A DNA stretch of 64,000 nt from assembly GCF_040412425.1 (NCBI RefSeq), contig NC_089756.1, positions 469,534 to 533,533 of the forward strand, in the 5' to 3' direction. Positions within the stretch are counted from its first letter, which is position 1; every line of letters starts with the position of its first letter. The stretch comes from Macrobrachium rosenbergii (taxonomy: Eukaryota; Arthropoda; Malacostraca; Decapoda; Palaemonidae). The notes under the pieces are model-generated. The model ran no database searches. It was not told where the DNA came from and saw only the letters and a program-made list of their open reading frames with translations. A program made the translations under genes and the position numbers. Shown here one piece after another: positions 40,235-53,291 of this stretch.

Positions 40235-41838
40235 GAAATGGGCAATTCTATAGATAATCCAAATAATCCAAATCAGAGTGGTATTAAAACCTTAATACCC
40301 TATAAAACTCCAAAAAGGAGTAAATACCGACGTGACCCAACCTTGACTCACTTCGACTCTCTCTTTGGGAGTGGAAGCTGGTCAAGGTTTCTAACCATGG
40401 AAGCTGACCAAAATATTTCAGCCCTAAAACTAGAAAATTATTTATTAAACAGACATCCAACGACAGACATGTTGTTTAGACAAATAAAGGAAAAACTTGG
40501 CTTATAGAAGCCACAACAAAACGTAAGTCCAAAAGAAATATAGACAGTATTAATATAAAAGTGAAAAAAACACGAAACTATGAACAGCATTCAGGGTACC
40601 ATTGTACTTCCTGAAAACAATAACGAACCAGTCGATAAGAAAATGCTATTGGACTCTCAAAAAAAGACAGCAATAGACAAACGTTAAAAATAGCAAAAAT
40701 AAAATTTGAGGGTGAAGATCTACCTCAAAAAATAAAAATTTTAGGCCAAAATAGAGAGTTGAGACCCTATGTCCCAAAGCCACTGCAGTGTCAAAATTGC
40801 AGTAAGTATGGGCACACATACAAAAATTGTAGAAATGAACCGGTATGCGCTTATTGTGGATCTACTGATCATACCACGCAGTGGAAGTGCAGTGAACCTA
40901 AGTGTGTAAACTGTGGGCAATACGGAATTTAAAATACTACAGGAAAGAACTGGGATGTCTATAAAAGAGGCTAAGTTGGAATTAAAAGTGAGAGGAATTC
41001 AAGATCCGTCTAAGGAACACACATATTCCTCAATAACAAGAGCAAAAAATGAAGCAAAAACGCAAACAGACAGAAGTAACAGAGCACAGAAAAGTAAATC
41101 TCAAGAAAAAATGAATAATTTAGAAATAAAAAATAAAATGGTAAAGAATAAAAAACAGGGACAAATGAGATGGATAATATTTTATCCAATTCATTTTTAA
41201 TATTAATGCAGATAGAAACACAGGAGGATGCTGCTACTAAAGTGACAGAAGAGGGTAGAGATAGACAGGAAATTAAAGATAAAAAAAGGCCTTTGGAGAG
41301 AACACCACCCAAAACGAAGAAACCAACTATTATTAGAGAAACATCAGTTAAACCAAAGATAAAGGAGATGAAAAAGGAACAAAAACAAAAACAAGCTAAG
41401 AATATACCTTTATCCCCTAAAATAATAGTAAAACCTATGAAGGCAAGTGTCGAGAACACTGAAGAAGTGAAAGAGAACCATACCATGGATGATAATGATT
41501 ATGTCAAGGGAGAAGAGATTACTCCATCTCCAGTAATTGGTACAAGAGCAAATGAAAAGAGAAATACACATGATAATACTTGTGGATGTAATGATTGTTT
41601 CATTGAATTATGCAATAACAACAAAAGCATAACAAAAGATGGTTTAACAAACATTATAAGAAATTTTATGAAATGTAGAAAAAAAGAAACCACAGATCTG
41701 AATAACCATGAAAAAGGGTGCATGTGCATTGAGCACTTAGTTTATTATAAGGAAAAACAAATGAATGTCGTGAGTAAATTATTAGAAAAAATCCAAATTG
41801 ATAATACAAGAAAAGAGAGTAAAAATCGACCGCTATAA
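40235..41838 (+). pseudogene. LINE copy 1 ORF1 (gag-like), broken
   Basis: Three frames together resemble ORF1 of copy 3. The N-terminal part has PTLTHFDSLFGSGSWSRF. A middle part has CCHC knuckles (CQNCSKYGHTYKNC, then CAYCGSTDHTTQWKC). The C-terminal frame (41170-41838) is Lys- and Glu-rich and ends in a second cysteine cluster, CGCNDCFIELC and later HEKGCMCIEH. ORF1 proteins of this kind coat element RNA. About 42 bp of the third knuckle are missing at 40920, compared with copy 3, and frame changes occur near 40507 and 40910. The knuckle residues are seen directly; the function is from family knowledge. Confidence 0.8.
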
Positions 41839-41859
41839 AAAAATATTTTCAATAGTTAT

Positions 41860-42413
41860 ATTATACAATGGAACGTAAATGGTGTACAGACCAGATTACA
41901 CCTAGGAGAAATACAACGGTTATTAAAAGAATATGAACCAATGATATTATGTTTGCAACATGTCAACAAAACAATATCAACAATAGGTAAATAAACCTGA
42001 GCATCAACATCACGAGAGGACGAAGAAAATTTAGGTACTGCTATATATGTACACAACAAAGTATGTTATGACATGTAAACCTTACTGATCTGCAGACGTC
42101 GAGTATTAGAGTACGAATAAAAAGCGATAACTATGTACTTCATAATATGTACAATCAACCTAATAAAAATTATGACTTTGACAAACTCAAAGAATTACTC
42201 AATACCAAGGAACCAACATTAATAGTAGGTGATTTTAATGCCCACAACCTAACGTGGGACTGTAATTGTACAGACTCAAATAGAGCAGGAAGTAAAATAG
42301 AGCCATTCGTAGATTCATATGACATGTGCTGTATAAATGATAACGAAATCAGCACATATTTTTCCAAAACACATGGAACATTTTCCTCAATCGACTTAAC
42401 TCTATGTACAACA
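41860..42413 (+). pseudogene. LINE copy 1 ORF2, endonuclease fragment
   Basis: An apurinic-type endonuclease N-terminus: QWNVNG near 41867, then MILCLQH, LGTAIYVHN, and GDFNAHNLTWDCN near 42230. The last matches the catalytic motif of this nuclease fold, used to nick target DNA. Stops near 41990-42000 and a deletion near 42075 break it. The frame ends where copy 3 begins, before the SDH motif and before RT. Confidence 0.8.
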
Positions 42414-43022
42414 ACCCCCTCAATATGAGACCACCTTGTTGTGGTGAGGGGGTTCTTGAACCCCAGGAATTTGTTTCTGGGTTCGAGTCCAAGAGTCTCA
42501 TATGCCATCGTATATTGTTTTGGATTAGATTTGTGGAAATTTCCACGTTTGATAAAATTTGGTGGACCTGATAAATAGGAAAAGATATCATAGCTGGGAA
42601 TGGGTTTATATCCGAAGCTAAATAGTGAGAACTGTGGTAGGACCATCATCTACCCGATAGTGTTCGGACCTGAAAGATATCAGGCGGAACTATTCTTTGG
42701 GGCTGGACCACGGATTCCAGGGAGGTCTGGTTCTAGGGATAGGACTCTCGGCATTCTATCCGGTTTGCCCATAACATGATCAGGGTGGGGACGATTGTAT
42801 TCTTGAAATACTCTCAGTCCTAGCAAGCGGGTTTGGCTTACACTTGGGCAACTCTAATCATGTTGGGCCATCCCCTATGGGGTAGGGTAGGGACGCGGAC
42901 ATTTGGGAGTCGGTTCTCACTTGTGCCATTGGCGGAAGAATAAACCCCACGAAAGGCTGATGATATCTTTTTAAGGTTTTCAGGTTTATTTACTTTTTTT
43001 TTTATTTTTTACTTCAGTCTTA

Positions 43023-44809
43023 ATGCAAAGTTGTATTAATGATTTAAGTACCCCTGGACCCATTGATGGTAGCTACTCGGCACAGTTGACGACTGCAGGA
43101 ACCTCCTCTGACCTCTCTCTGGAAAAATCAGAAAAAATTACGAATGTAATTATACTGGAGCCCTATGCTCCAATGAAAAACAAGCCAAAAAAAAAAAAAA
43201 ACACATATCTTGACCCAACATTGACCCGCTTCGACTCCCTCTTTGGGAGTGCAAGTTGGTCAAGATTCCTAACCTTAGAAACAGAGAAAAAAATATCGCC
43301 ATTGAAACTAGAAAACTTCCTATTGAATCGACATTCAACTACTGAAATGTCATTCAGACAAGTAAAAGAACAGATGTGGTTGATAGAAACCACTACAAGA
43401 AATCAATTGGAAAACTACTTAAATATAAAAAAATATTGATAATGTAAAAGTAAATATTAAAAAACATGTCAATATGAACAGTGTACAGGGTACCATAGTA
43501 CTCCCTGATAATGATGAACCAATAGAAAAGAAAATATTGCTAGATTCCTTTAAAAAAGGGTACAACAATATACAAGACTGCGAAATTTACAACATAGCTA
43601 GTAGACGGAGTAATGAAAAAATACTAAGAATAGCAAAGATAAAATTTGAAGGCCATGAATTACCCTTAAAAATAAAAATCTTAGGCCAAAGCAGAGAACT
43701 GAGACCGTATGTCCCAAAACCACTACAGTGCCAAAACTGTAGTATGTATGGACATACAAGGAAAAATTGCTGTAATACATCTGTATGTGCATACTGTGGA
43801 TCTGACAAACATGCCACACAGTGGAGGTGTGGTGAACCAAAATGCGTGAACTGTGGACAAAATCACCATGCAAGATCTAAGGAATGTATGTATTATATAT
43901 ACAATACGGAATTGAAATTACTTCAGGAAAGGACAGGAATGCCTATAAAAGAGGCCAAATTAGAATTAAAGGTTAGAGGAATGCATGATCCCACTAAGAA
44001 ACGAACTTTTTCTACAGCAATAAGATCAAACAAAGAAACAAAAACGGAAATAAATAAGAGTAACAAAACCCTGATAGATCAGTCTCAAAGAAAAACAACC
44101 ACTTTGCAAGAGGAAGCTAATATAGCAAAGGACCAAGAAATGCATACAAATCTTTGCTCAAATTCATTTGAGATTTTGAGAGAAATAGAATCACTAGAAG
44201 ACAATACAAGCACCACAGAAATATTAAAAGATAGTTATGATGAATTAGAAACTAAAGAAAAAAAAGAGACCTTTAGAGAGAACTCCACCCAAGACCAACA
44301 AAATACCAACTATTATTAGAGATACATCCATTAAAATAAAGGCGGGAGACCCCAAGAAAGAACATAAACCAAATAATAAGAAAATACCTTTGTCTCCTAA
44401 AGTAATAATAAAACCAATAGAAACAGATACCCAGAACACCAAAGAAATAGCAGAGGAACAAACCATTGACAATAATGATTATGTGATGGGAGAAGAGATT
44501 ACCCCATCACCAACAATAGGTGCAGCAAGAGTAAATGAAAAAACGACACACGAAAACACATGTGGATGTAATGAATGTTTCATTGAACTGTGCAACAAAA
44601 ATGAAAGCATAACAAAAGACAGTTTAACAAACACTATACGAAATTTTATAAGTTACAGAAATAAAGAAACTGCTAGTTTGGACACTCACGAAAAGGGCTG
44701 TATGTGCATTGGACACATAATGTCTTATAAAGAAAAACAAATAAATATTGTAAATAGGATTTTAGAAAAAATGCAAATTGATGATCCACAAAAAGAAAAT
44801 AACACTTGA
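43023..44809 (+). pseudogene. LINE copy 3 ORF1 (gag-like), frameshifted
   Basis: The first frame (43023-43439) has PTLTRFDSLFGSASWSRF. After a one-base change in an A-run near 43432 the second frame (43474-44319) carries three knuckles: CQNCSMYGHTRKNC, CAYCGSDKHATQWRC and CVNCGQNHHARSKEC. A third frame (44390-44809) holds the C-terminal cysteine cluster CGCNECFIELC and HEKGCMCIGH, conserved with copy 1. The knuckles suggest nucleic-acid binding in the retrotransposition particle. The cluster near the C-terminus looks like a further metal site that I do not recognise. The last frame change lies between 44290 and 44390, in an A-rich stretch. Confidence 0.85.
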
Positions 44810-44829
44810 ACACACTAACGTTATACTTT

Positions 44830-47800
44830 CAACAATTATATTATACAGTGGAACGTAAATGGTCTACAGACCAGATTACATTTGGGAGAAATACAACGAT
44901 TACTAAAGGAATATGAGCCAATGATAATATGTTTACAACATGTCAACAAAACAATATCAACAATAGGTAAATATACCTTAGTATCTACATCTAGAGAAGA
45001 AGAAGGAAATTTAGGTACTGCTATATATGTACATAACAAAGTATGTTATGAAAAAGTACCTGTGAATTTTACTGACTTGCAAATATTAAGTATTAAAATA
45101 CGAATAAAAAACGATAATTACATAATTTGTAACCTATATAACCAACCTAATAAAAGTTAAGACATTGATAAACTTAAAGATTTACTTAACAACAGCAAGG
45201 AACCTACATTAATAGTAGGTGATTTTAACGCTCACAACCCAATATGGGACTGTCATTGTACAAACTCAAATAGAATAGGTAGTAAAATAGAAGATTTCAT
45301 GGATTCCAACATGTGCTGTATAAATGTTGACGAAATTAGCACATTTTTTTCAAAAGCACATGGAATGTTTTCCTCAGTAGACTTAACTTTATGTACAACA
45401 AGCATAGTTGACAGATTGGATTGGAATACAGTTGATGACTTGCACACCAGTGATCATTTCCCAATATTAATTTCCTCATTGCAAAATAATCCTGCAAAAC
45501 ATGTCCCTCATTATAAAATTTATAAAGCAGATTGGGAGCGATATGAAATACACACTAGAAATATTCCACAATTTGAATATTTAAAAGACCATAATAAAAC
45601 TAATAAATTTCTTGTTGATTTCATTAAAAATGCTGCTGATAAAGCAATACCAAAGTCAAAACCCCATCCAACAAAACACAAAGTTCCCTGGTGGTCTGAT
45701 GAGTTAACAGAATTAATAAATATTAAACACTCAATAGGGAGACGATTAGATAATTTGAACAGAAAGTTCAATAAAATTAATAAAAAATTACCAATATTAG
45801 AAAGAACTTTTCAAAAAATGACTGTATTATTACTAGAAATTGATACATTAAAACCTGTATACAACAAAATATCTGCAAAATTTAAAAAAGAAGTAATTCA
45901 AGGAAGAATCATTTCATGGAGGAAATGCGTATCAGATCTCTCTAATAATACTCCCATACAAAAAATATGGGAAAAATTCAGGAAAATAAATGGTACCCAT
46001 GTCAAACCACCTACACATGCCATATTAAAAGATGGGAAAAGTACACTTGATTCAAAAGAAATAAGTAGTATAATGGGAGAAAATTTAGCAAATATAAGTA
46101 GCGATAAGAATTTAGATGAACACTTCCGCACAAAAAAAAAATAAAATAGAATTAATAACAATAAATTTTGAAACAATAGACGATATATATTATAATAGAA
46201 AATTTAGTATGTCAGAGATGGAATATGCTCTCTCGAACAGCAATAAATTTGCTCCTGGAGGTGACAATTTTTGTTTTGTGATGATCTGCCACTTAGCACC
46301 TTTGGCAAAGTCATACTTTTTAGAGCTTTATAATCATTTATGGCTTCGAAATTTATTTCCAGATGAATGGCGTAAAGCTATAATAATTCCTATCCCCAAA
46401 TCTGGAAAAGATCCCAGTAACGTAAATAATTACAGACCATTTTCTTTAACAAGCTGCTTATGCAAATTGTTAGAGAAAATGGTAAATGCTCGACTAACAT
46501 GGCACATTCGAGAAAATAAAATTTAACTCCCACTCAGTTTTGGTCACAGTGTAACAGATCCACATTGGATTCTCTCTGTAACTCAGAAGACCATATACGT
46601 AGAGGTTTTGAACAAAAACAAATTGCTGTAGCTGTCTTTTTTGACATTGAAAAGGCATACAATACCACATGGAGGTATGCTATATTAAAAACTTTACAAA
46701 ATAACATCAGTGGACATTTACCTAGGTTTATACAGAACTTTTTGACAAACTGCAATTTTCAGGTGAGAATTGATGATGATCTGTCTACAACATTTTCACT
46801 TGAAAATGGTGTTCCACAGGGAAGCGTCCTTAGTGGCACACTGTTTACTTTAGCAATTAATGATATCAGTAAAAATCTACCTATTGGCATTAAAAGTAAC
46901 CTGTACATGGATGATTTTGCCATATATTATTCAGCATCCTGAATAAAACATGCAGAACGAATCATTAATAAAAGCATAGTAAAAATAGATGAATGGGCCT
47001 CATCTGTAGGCTTTAAGTTTTCCATAGATAAAACTCAAGCAGTCCTGTTTTATAAAAATAAAAAGTGGAAAAAAGGTGAAGAAATAGATTTAAAAATCTG
47101 AAACCATAGTATACCAATTGGCCAAACAGCAAAATTTTTGGGATTAGTATTTGAGATACCCACTTGAACTGGAGAGCCCACATTACATATGTAAAATCTA
47201 AAAGTAAAAGAGCATTAAATCTAATTAGAAAACTATTGAACACTACCTAGGGAGCCGATAGACATACCCTTACTGTACTGTATAAAGCAGCAATTCTGTC
47301 CATCATTGATTATGGAAGCGAAGTATATGGCTCGGCATCTGACGCAGTGCTGAAAATGTTAGACCCTGTCCACAATGGAGGCCTTAGAATATGCTCAGGA
47401 GCCTTTAGATCATCACCAAAATCATTGTTACAAGTTGAATGTGGTGAACTGCCTTTGTCTCTCCATAGAGAGCTAGTAACAATGAAAAGTGCTTTAAGAA
47501 TTCAAACTAGTGATTCTCCAACCAAAAAATTATTTGAATTAAGAGATGTATTTATAAATAACCATCCACCACCTTTCCCAATTAGAGCTAGAAGATTGTT
47601 TGAGTCGCTGAATATAAAAATACAAGTGCCTTTAATAGTAAAATCACCTCCTTCCTGGACAATAAATAAAACGAGAATTTGCTCACACCTCAAGTATTTA
47701 TCAAAAAGTGACTCATATAGATACAACAGAACACCATAGACAGCATACAGTAGAGCATATAAACCAAAAAGGTCCACATTACGCAATATATACAGATGGA

Positions 47801-48598
47801 TCTAAATCAGAACACAGAGTAGGATATGCTGCAGTGTCCCAAGACAAAACTTATCAGTTCTCTCTTCCCAATAATGCTTCTGTATTTACAGCAGAATTGA
47901 ATGGAATTGCATCAGGTATAAAAATAATAAAAGAATCATCATTCAATAATTTTATGATTTTCAGTGATTCAAGAAGCGCTATAAAAGCTATTCAAAGTTA
48001 CAAATCAAATAATAATATAGTACAACAAATTAAATTATATCTCCATAAATTATGTAATAATGGAAAAAATGTAGAAATATGTTGGATCCCTGCGCATGTA
48101 GGGATCAAAGGAAATGAAGATGCAGACAAAGCAGCTAAAGCAGCAACTCATATGACAAGATCAAATGCGAATATCCCTGTTACTGATTATGCAACTCACA
48201 TAAAAATGGGTATCATAAATAAATGGCAATATATATGGGATGAAGAACCTGAAAGTAATAAATTGAAAGAAATAAAACCTAATGTTAAAAAATGGAGTTC
48301 ATCATATCAGAGAGAGAGACATGCACAAGTAATTTTAACACGCCTCAGAATAGGCCATACTCGTCTGACACATGGGCACTTAATGAGCAGCCCACATGGC
48401 CCGGCTCCCGAGTGCTCAGAATGCAGAGTAATAATAACGGTCAGACATGTGTTATGTGAATGTCCAAAGTATGACCAACAACGAATGTCTACTTTTGGAA
48501 ATAGATCAGTGAAAGAAATTTTGTCAGAATCTTTCACATTTTCAGTTGTTCCAATTTTGATGTTCTTGAAGAACTGTAATTTAATTAACAAAATATAG
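44830..48598 (+). pseudogene. LINE copy 3 ORF2: endonuclease, RT, RNase H
   Basis: ORF2 makes the nick, copies RNA into DNA and removes RNA. In order it has GEIQRLLKEYEPMIICLQH, GDFNAHNPIWDC and SDHFPI (endonuclease); then RT motifs IIIPIPKSGKDPS, NNYRPFSLTSC, FFDIEKAYNTTW, ENGVPQGSVLSG and the catalytic box YMDDFAIYY. RNase H (47708-48598) follows with YTDGSK, FTAELNG, FSDSRSA and HVGIKGNEDADKAAK. It closes with RIGHTRLTHGHLMSS and a Cys/His motif (CSECRVIITVRHVLCEC). Stops near 45160, 46525 and 46940 and frame changes near 46140, 47160 and 47740 break it. The RNase H and end region form one intact 296-codon frame. Confidence 0.93.
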
Positions 48599-48929
48599 AA
48601 ATAAGTAAATAATAAAAACTTGAAAACCCTTTTAACATTTGAATTTTACAAAAAAGAGAAAAATTTTTAAAATTTTATTTAATTTATATTCTGAATTTTA
48701 ATATGCCGTTTTAGTATGTATGTAAGGAAGTCTGAGTAAATGTATTTATTGTGTGAGAGCATGTGCCTATGTGCAGTTTTTAATTTCATTTTAATTCATT
48801 CATCTTTGTATCGAATGATCTATTGGGTCCTAGCGCTTGACTTCAGGGCTAGACCTAGTATTTTAATCAAATCCTTCGGGCCAGCCCTATGAGAGCTGAA
48901 AGTCAGCTCAGTGGTCTGGTTAAACTACT

Positions 48930-49002
<73 letters not shown>

Positions 49003-49003
<1 letters not shown>

Positions 49004-49165
49004 TGGCTTACAGCATAACTGGTTTGTGTCACTGTAGGCCTAGTGTGGACCTCCGGACCTCCCATCTGGCATGGATGACCCAATGCTTTTTTCATATACT
49101 TTCCTTGATGATGGCAAATCTATATGGTAAACTGGTCCACCTTCCGTACAATTACAACCAACTCA

Positions 49166-49213
<48 letters not shown>

Positions 49214-49361
49214 CGATCAGCTTTCACGGCCATCCGTAAGTCAACATTAATCTATTTTCCACTACAGGACTTATTTTGGAACTTGAAGTGTCCCTACACA
49301 CATGACGTTGGGGATGGGGTGGAGAAGAAAAGTGGGACTGGGGATTTGGGATGAGAGCCTT
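49003..49361. other. Short intergenic stretch with (GA)n
   Basis: No gene seen. It contains (GA)n at 49169-49211 and the left copy of the SINE target duplication at 49351-49361. Confidence 0.6.
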
Positions 49362-49646
49362 GAAGTTAAGTATACCTTAGTTTAACCAGACCACTGAGCT
49401 GATTAACAGTTCTCCTAGAGAGGGCTGGCCTGAAGGATTAGACTTATTTTACGTGGCTAAGAACCAATTGGTTACTTCGCAACGGGACCTACAGCTTATT
49501 TTGGAATCCGAACCACATTATAGCGAGAAATTAATTTCTATCACCAGAAATAAATTCCGCTATCTCTTCATCAGCCGGCCAGAGACTCGAACTCGGGCCT
49601 AGCGAGTGCTAGTCCAAAGCTCTACCGACTCGTCCAACGAAGAGTT
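49362..49646 (-). mobile_element. tRNA-derived SINE with LINE-type tail
   Basis: The minus strand starts with a tRNA-like head (GACGAGTCGGTAGAGC as A-box region, GAGTTCGAGTCTC as B-box). A body follows, then the tail AATCCTTCAGGCCAGCCCT with CAGCTCAGTGGTCTGGTTAA. The 11-mer ATGAGAGCCTT flanks it at 49351-49361 and 49647-49657. The tail matches the 3' end of the I-like LINE in this window (48868-48928), which suggests shared machinery. Confidence 0.93.
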
Positions 49647-49657
49647 ATGAGAGCCTT

Positions 49658-50452
49658 AATTTATGGACGTTGGGAGCGGGGTGGTTGCCATGTCGGGTGT
49701 TGGTTTATTACTCGCTGCGATCGTGGTGCGGTCATTAAAGGCGTTAGAATATAATTCGATATGTAGTCTTATGAGAATAAGGTAAATTAGTGGATTACGA
49801 CCATTCAGGTGTTTGAGCAGGTTGTGAAGCAAGGAGAGGTGCAATTAATACTTTTTGATGATGCATTTTCAATGAAATATTTAATTTGTTTGACGAGGTT
49901 CTATGTTTATTTAGATAATAATATTGTGTAGCAGTGCTTCTTCATAGTGCCTGATGGAAACTCTTATTGCTTATTGATATTCCCTCCCCACCAATGGCCC
50001 GACACCTTGATGTGGTGGTGGGGCTCGTGTGTTGCAAGGATGAACTGGGCTATGGTAGTTGGGGGTTTTAAAGTCCACCCTAGGTTTTATGGGAAATTTC
50101 AAAAAACCCTCTTAGTATGTGATAGTATATCAAAATACAAGATCAAATCATTCTTGTGCATTTTTTTAAATCTTGCAAAACTTGGCAAATAATTGCATTC
50201 AATGAATTATCCCGTACGGATGCCTCGGTCGAGCTCCGATGGACCACGCTCATCCCGTACGGGACACTTCGGACCATAACAGTAAACTTTTTCCCGATAA
50301 TACCACTCTTTATATACTCACCTTTTTACCAATTTCCATGATGAATTTATTGTGTTTGACATTAATATGACTTGCTACTGTGTTTATTATGAATTTTTTT
50401 TTGTTTTTTCCCTCTATTGATGTATAAAAGATACCCTGGGATAGTTGAATAC
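49658..50452. other. DNA between SINE and piggyBac gene, partly element end
   Basis: CCCGTACGG phrases at 50210 and 50253 resemble the end region of the piggyBac element (53531-53545), so the element may extend to about 50.2 kb. No TTAA-flanked second end was found. No gene is recognised. Confidence 0.5.
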
Positions 50453-50458
50453 TTTATT
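50453..50458 (-). other. Poly(A) signal of the piggyBac gene
   Basis: AATAAA on the minus strand, about 170 bp after the transposase stop. Confidence 0.7.
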
Positions 50459-50626
50459 TTACAAAAATAAAAAAAATATACAAGTAATACTGGCAGTGAA
50501 ATGTGTTAGTAATTACAATTTACAGCTTAGACTTACATAGGTTAGCATAAAAAATAGACAATAACAAACTTACAAGACTTCCACAACATACAAACTTACA
50601 CAAAATATATACAATATTTACAAAAG

Positions 50627-53291
50627 TTAGGCCTTGTGGAAGAGTGCAAAACAGTTCCTTGCATCAGTTGGACACAGTGGCACTTTACAGTCCTCACACA
50701 CCCACCGGGACCTGTGGATGTGGCCCTTACAGGAACAAAACTTACAGGTCTGCCTAGCCTTGACATACAAAGGCATATGCAGTTTAGTGGCATCCTGACG
50801 TTCTGCAACGGCAGGCACAACAGCTCGCTGGCCCCTCTTCGGTGAAGGGACATCTCGCTGAGTAAGGGAAACCCTGGTGACTCTGGTGGGGTTGACCTTG
50901 TAAGACCTCAGTGCCAAGGCGATGGAGAGGCGGAAGTCCTTGAGGGGCATAGGGTTGGACTGCAATGCCAAACAGTCCCTCTTGTACAGAAGCCAGGCAT
51001 TACATATTATGAGGTCCACAATGTATGCAAAGAGCCTCATATAGTACCTCTTTGCTTTGAAGGGGGTCTTGTAGAGGTGGGTCAGCATGTCACTTTTGTC
51101 GATGCCACCCATTCGGCTGTTGTACTTGGTGATGACATTTGGACAGGGTACACGAACCTTCTTCTTCTGCTCCCTGTTATACCGTTGAATGTCAGCAACA
51201 GGCTCCACACCGACATCAGTAGACAGCACAGTCACAATGTTGTTGTCCTTCCACCTAGCCACAAGGATCCCTTCAGAAGAGACGAAATCAAGTGTGCCCC
51301 TGGCTACTGTCTTCTTAGACATATCCTTCACAGTCATCAGAGGTGGGAAGCCAAACCTATTTTCTCTTGCAGTGCCCACATACCGACACTGATACTGGGA
51401 CCTCTGGTACTCAGCCAAGGATAAACTTGTGAAGTAATTGTCGGCATACACTGCAGTGGTCTTGGGATTCTTGAGGGTCTTCACCAAGGCGACAACGAAC
51501 TTGGAAGTGACTGGCATCTTCTCCTCCTCTTCAGACAGTGTGGTGTGGTAACTTGAAAATGTGGACTCTCCTTGGTACATGAGGATGTCATGTACAAATC
51601 CATCCACACTGGACCTGCAGAAGAGTTTGTAGCCCCACTTGTCTTGCTTCTTGGCTACATACTGGCGAAGGTTACCAGCTGTGGTCCCCTTGTATGCAAC
51701 CATGACCTCGTCAATAGACTGTACAGGAGTTTCAGCAACCTTCAGGAACTCCCTGGTGACCTTGCTGAAGATTGCACGAACCTTCAGGAACCTGTCCCTT
51801 GACCCTGCTGCCAAGTCGTTGTCGCTGAAGTGGAGGTTAGACCGGATTGCCTTGAAGCGGTTCCTGGACATGCAGTCAGCAATCTGTGGAACCCTAGTGT
51901 GGACAGCCCAGTAGTCAACTATACTGGGCAATGGAACGAGCCCCATGAAAATGATGGCACCCATGAACACCTTGAGTTCAGCCTCCGTGATGTTGAAGTT
52001 CCCCCCAACATCCTTGTATATCAAACAAACCTGTTTGATATACAATGTGTTCCGCCAGTTCATTTGTGAAGAACTGGAGGAAGTACTCCATTGGTGCCCT
52101 CAAATAACAAGGGCGTTCATGAACATAATCAGGCAGGGGCTGGTTACTGATGTCCTCTTTCTTCCACTGATGAGGCCGAGCTTTCTTGTTCCTGCTAGGG
52201 GCGGATGGTACATCAGCAGCACTATCTCCCACATCTGGCATAGGGTGTGGCACTGCAACAGGGACAGGACGGCCACCTGAAATAAGAAAAGAGTCACATT
52301 AGTAATACAGACAATAAATCATGATTGTGTTGTGTGTGTGGACAATGAGTGTGTTATTGTGTGTGTATGTGTGTGTGTGTGTATGTGTGTGCATGTGTGT
52401 ATGAGTGTGTGCATGTGTGTGTGTAGGCACTGTGTATAGTGAATAGAATGATATGTAATCCATCAACAATGAAAAGTTTCAAAAACACATGAAGTTATGT
52501 GTATCTGTATGAGTGTGTGCATGTGTATGAGTGTGTTGGCTCTATGTATAATAACTAGAATGATATGTATAATAAATAGAATGATATGTAATCCATCAAC
52601 AATGAAAAGTTTCAAAAACACATGAAGTTATGTGTATCTGTATGAGTGTGTGCATCTGTGTATGTATGAGTGTGTGCATCTGTGTATGTATGAGTGTGAG
52701 CATGTGTATGAGTGTGTGCATGTGTATGAGTGTGTGCATGTGTATGAGTGTGTTGGCACTGTGTAAAATAAATAGAGTGTTGGCACTGTGTAAAATAAAT
52801 AGAATATGTATAAATGATATGTAATCCATCAACAATGAAAAAATACATGATGTTGTTATGATACTAACCTCGTGAAGTAGTAGGCTGAAGAAATTCCGCG
52901 TCAGCCAGCTCGTCCTCATCAGGTTGGTATGTTGGGTCCTCACAGTCACTGTCTACCTCCACATCAACATCACTATCTTCAGCATCTTCTGGGGCTATCC
53001 ATGCCGTGCACACTTCCTCCCTGTGTTCCAAGGCAGCATTCCTTCGCCCATAAAACATATCACTCCTAATCTGCAAAAAAAGTAAAAGCAATTAGCTTCT
53101 GAAAAAATTTTTTGAGGCGTCGCGTGTTGCGCCATACTTTTACCGTTACGGACCGAAGTAGCCCGTGCGGGATATATACTTATTACGGCTATGATTTCAA
53201 ATACTAAATATTATCACATCACCTTGAAAACACTTCAGCATGAAGACACATCATTCAACAACAACCTATGAAAAAACTGTGTACTTACCAT
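50627..53291 (-). CDS. piggyBac transposase, three exons, one frameshift
   Basis: The last exon holds a 478-residue open frame with the three catalytic Asp residues of the family: SIDEVMVAYKG (about residue 118), YADNYFTS (208) and GGIDKSDM (322). A C-terminal Cys/His-rich finger lies at about residues 438-477. The enzyme would excise and insert the element at TTAA. Two introns are supported: ATG directly followed by GTAAGTAC at 53291-53284; an acceptor TTTTTTGCAG ending at 53071; exon 2 (52869-53070), acidic; a donor GTTAGTAT at 52868; an acceptor TCTTATTTCAG ending at 52277. Phases fit across both joins. Exon 3 (52276 down) starts with a Pro-rich lead, followed by HERPCYLRAPMEYF. One base change near 52010, beside the palindrome-like TATATCAAACAGGTTTG, shifts the frame. 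Otherwise it is well preserved. Confidence 0.9.
52277..52868 (-). repeat. piggyBac intron 2 with TG repeats
   Basis: It holds (TG)n and GAGTGTGTGCAT minisatellite units. A phrase ATGTAATCCATCAACAATGA also occurs three times, near 52455, 52590 and 52820, showing local duplication of about 135 bp inside the intron. Confidence 0.8.

Larger units (their letters stand above)
38758..42413 (+). mobile_element. I-like LINE copy 1, older, interrupted and 3'-truncated
   Basis: The 5' region (38758-39476) matches that of copy 3 (42414 onward) with scattered changes. The sequence resumes at 40208 after the inserted copy 2 and runs through ORF1 and the start of ORF2. It stops at 42413, where copy 3 begins. 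Its 3' half is not found beyond copy 3, so the junction is not a simple insertion. Confidence 0.85.
42414..49002 (+). mobile_element. I-like LINE copy 3, nearly full length
   Basis: The copy starts with CCCCTC followed by a 5' region shared with copy 1 (38758 onward). It carries ORF1, then ORF2 with endonuclease, RT and RNase H, and a 3' region ending GTGGTCTGGTTAAACTAC followed by about 24 TAA triplets (48930-49002). RNase H in ORF2, CCHC knuckles in ORF1 and a TAA tail point to the I group. No clear target duplication was found. Confidence 0.9.

Noticed and set aside
49985..50100. Possible 5' end of a further I-like LINE (CACCTTGATGTGGTGG phrase)
   Set aside because: The likeness to the LINE 5' region covers only about 30 bases, and no ORF1 follows.
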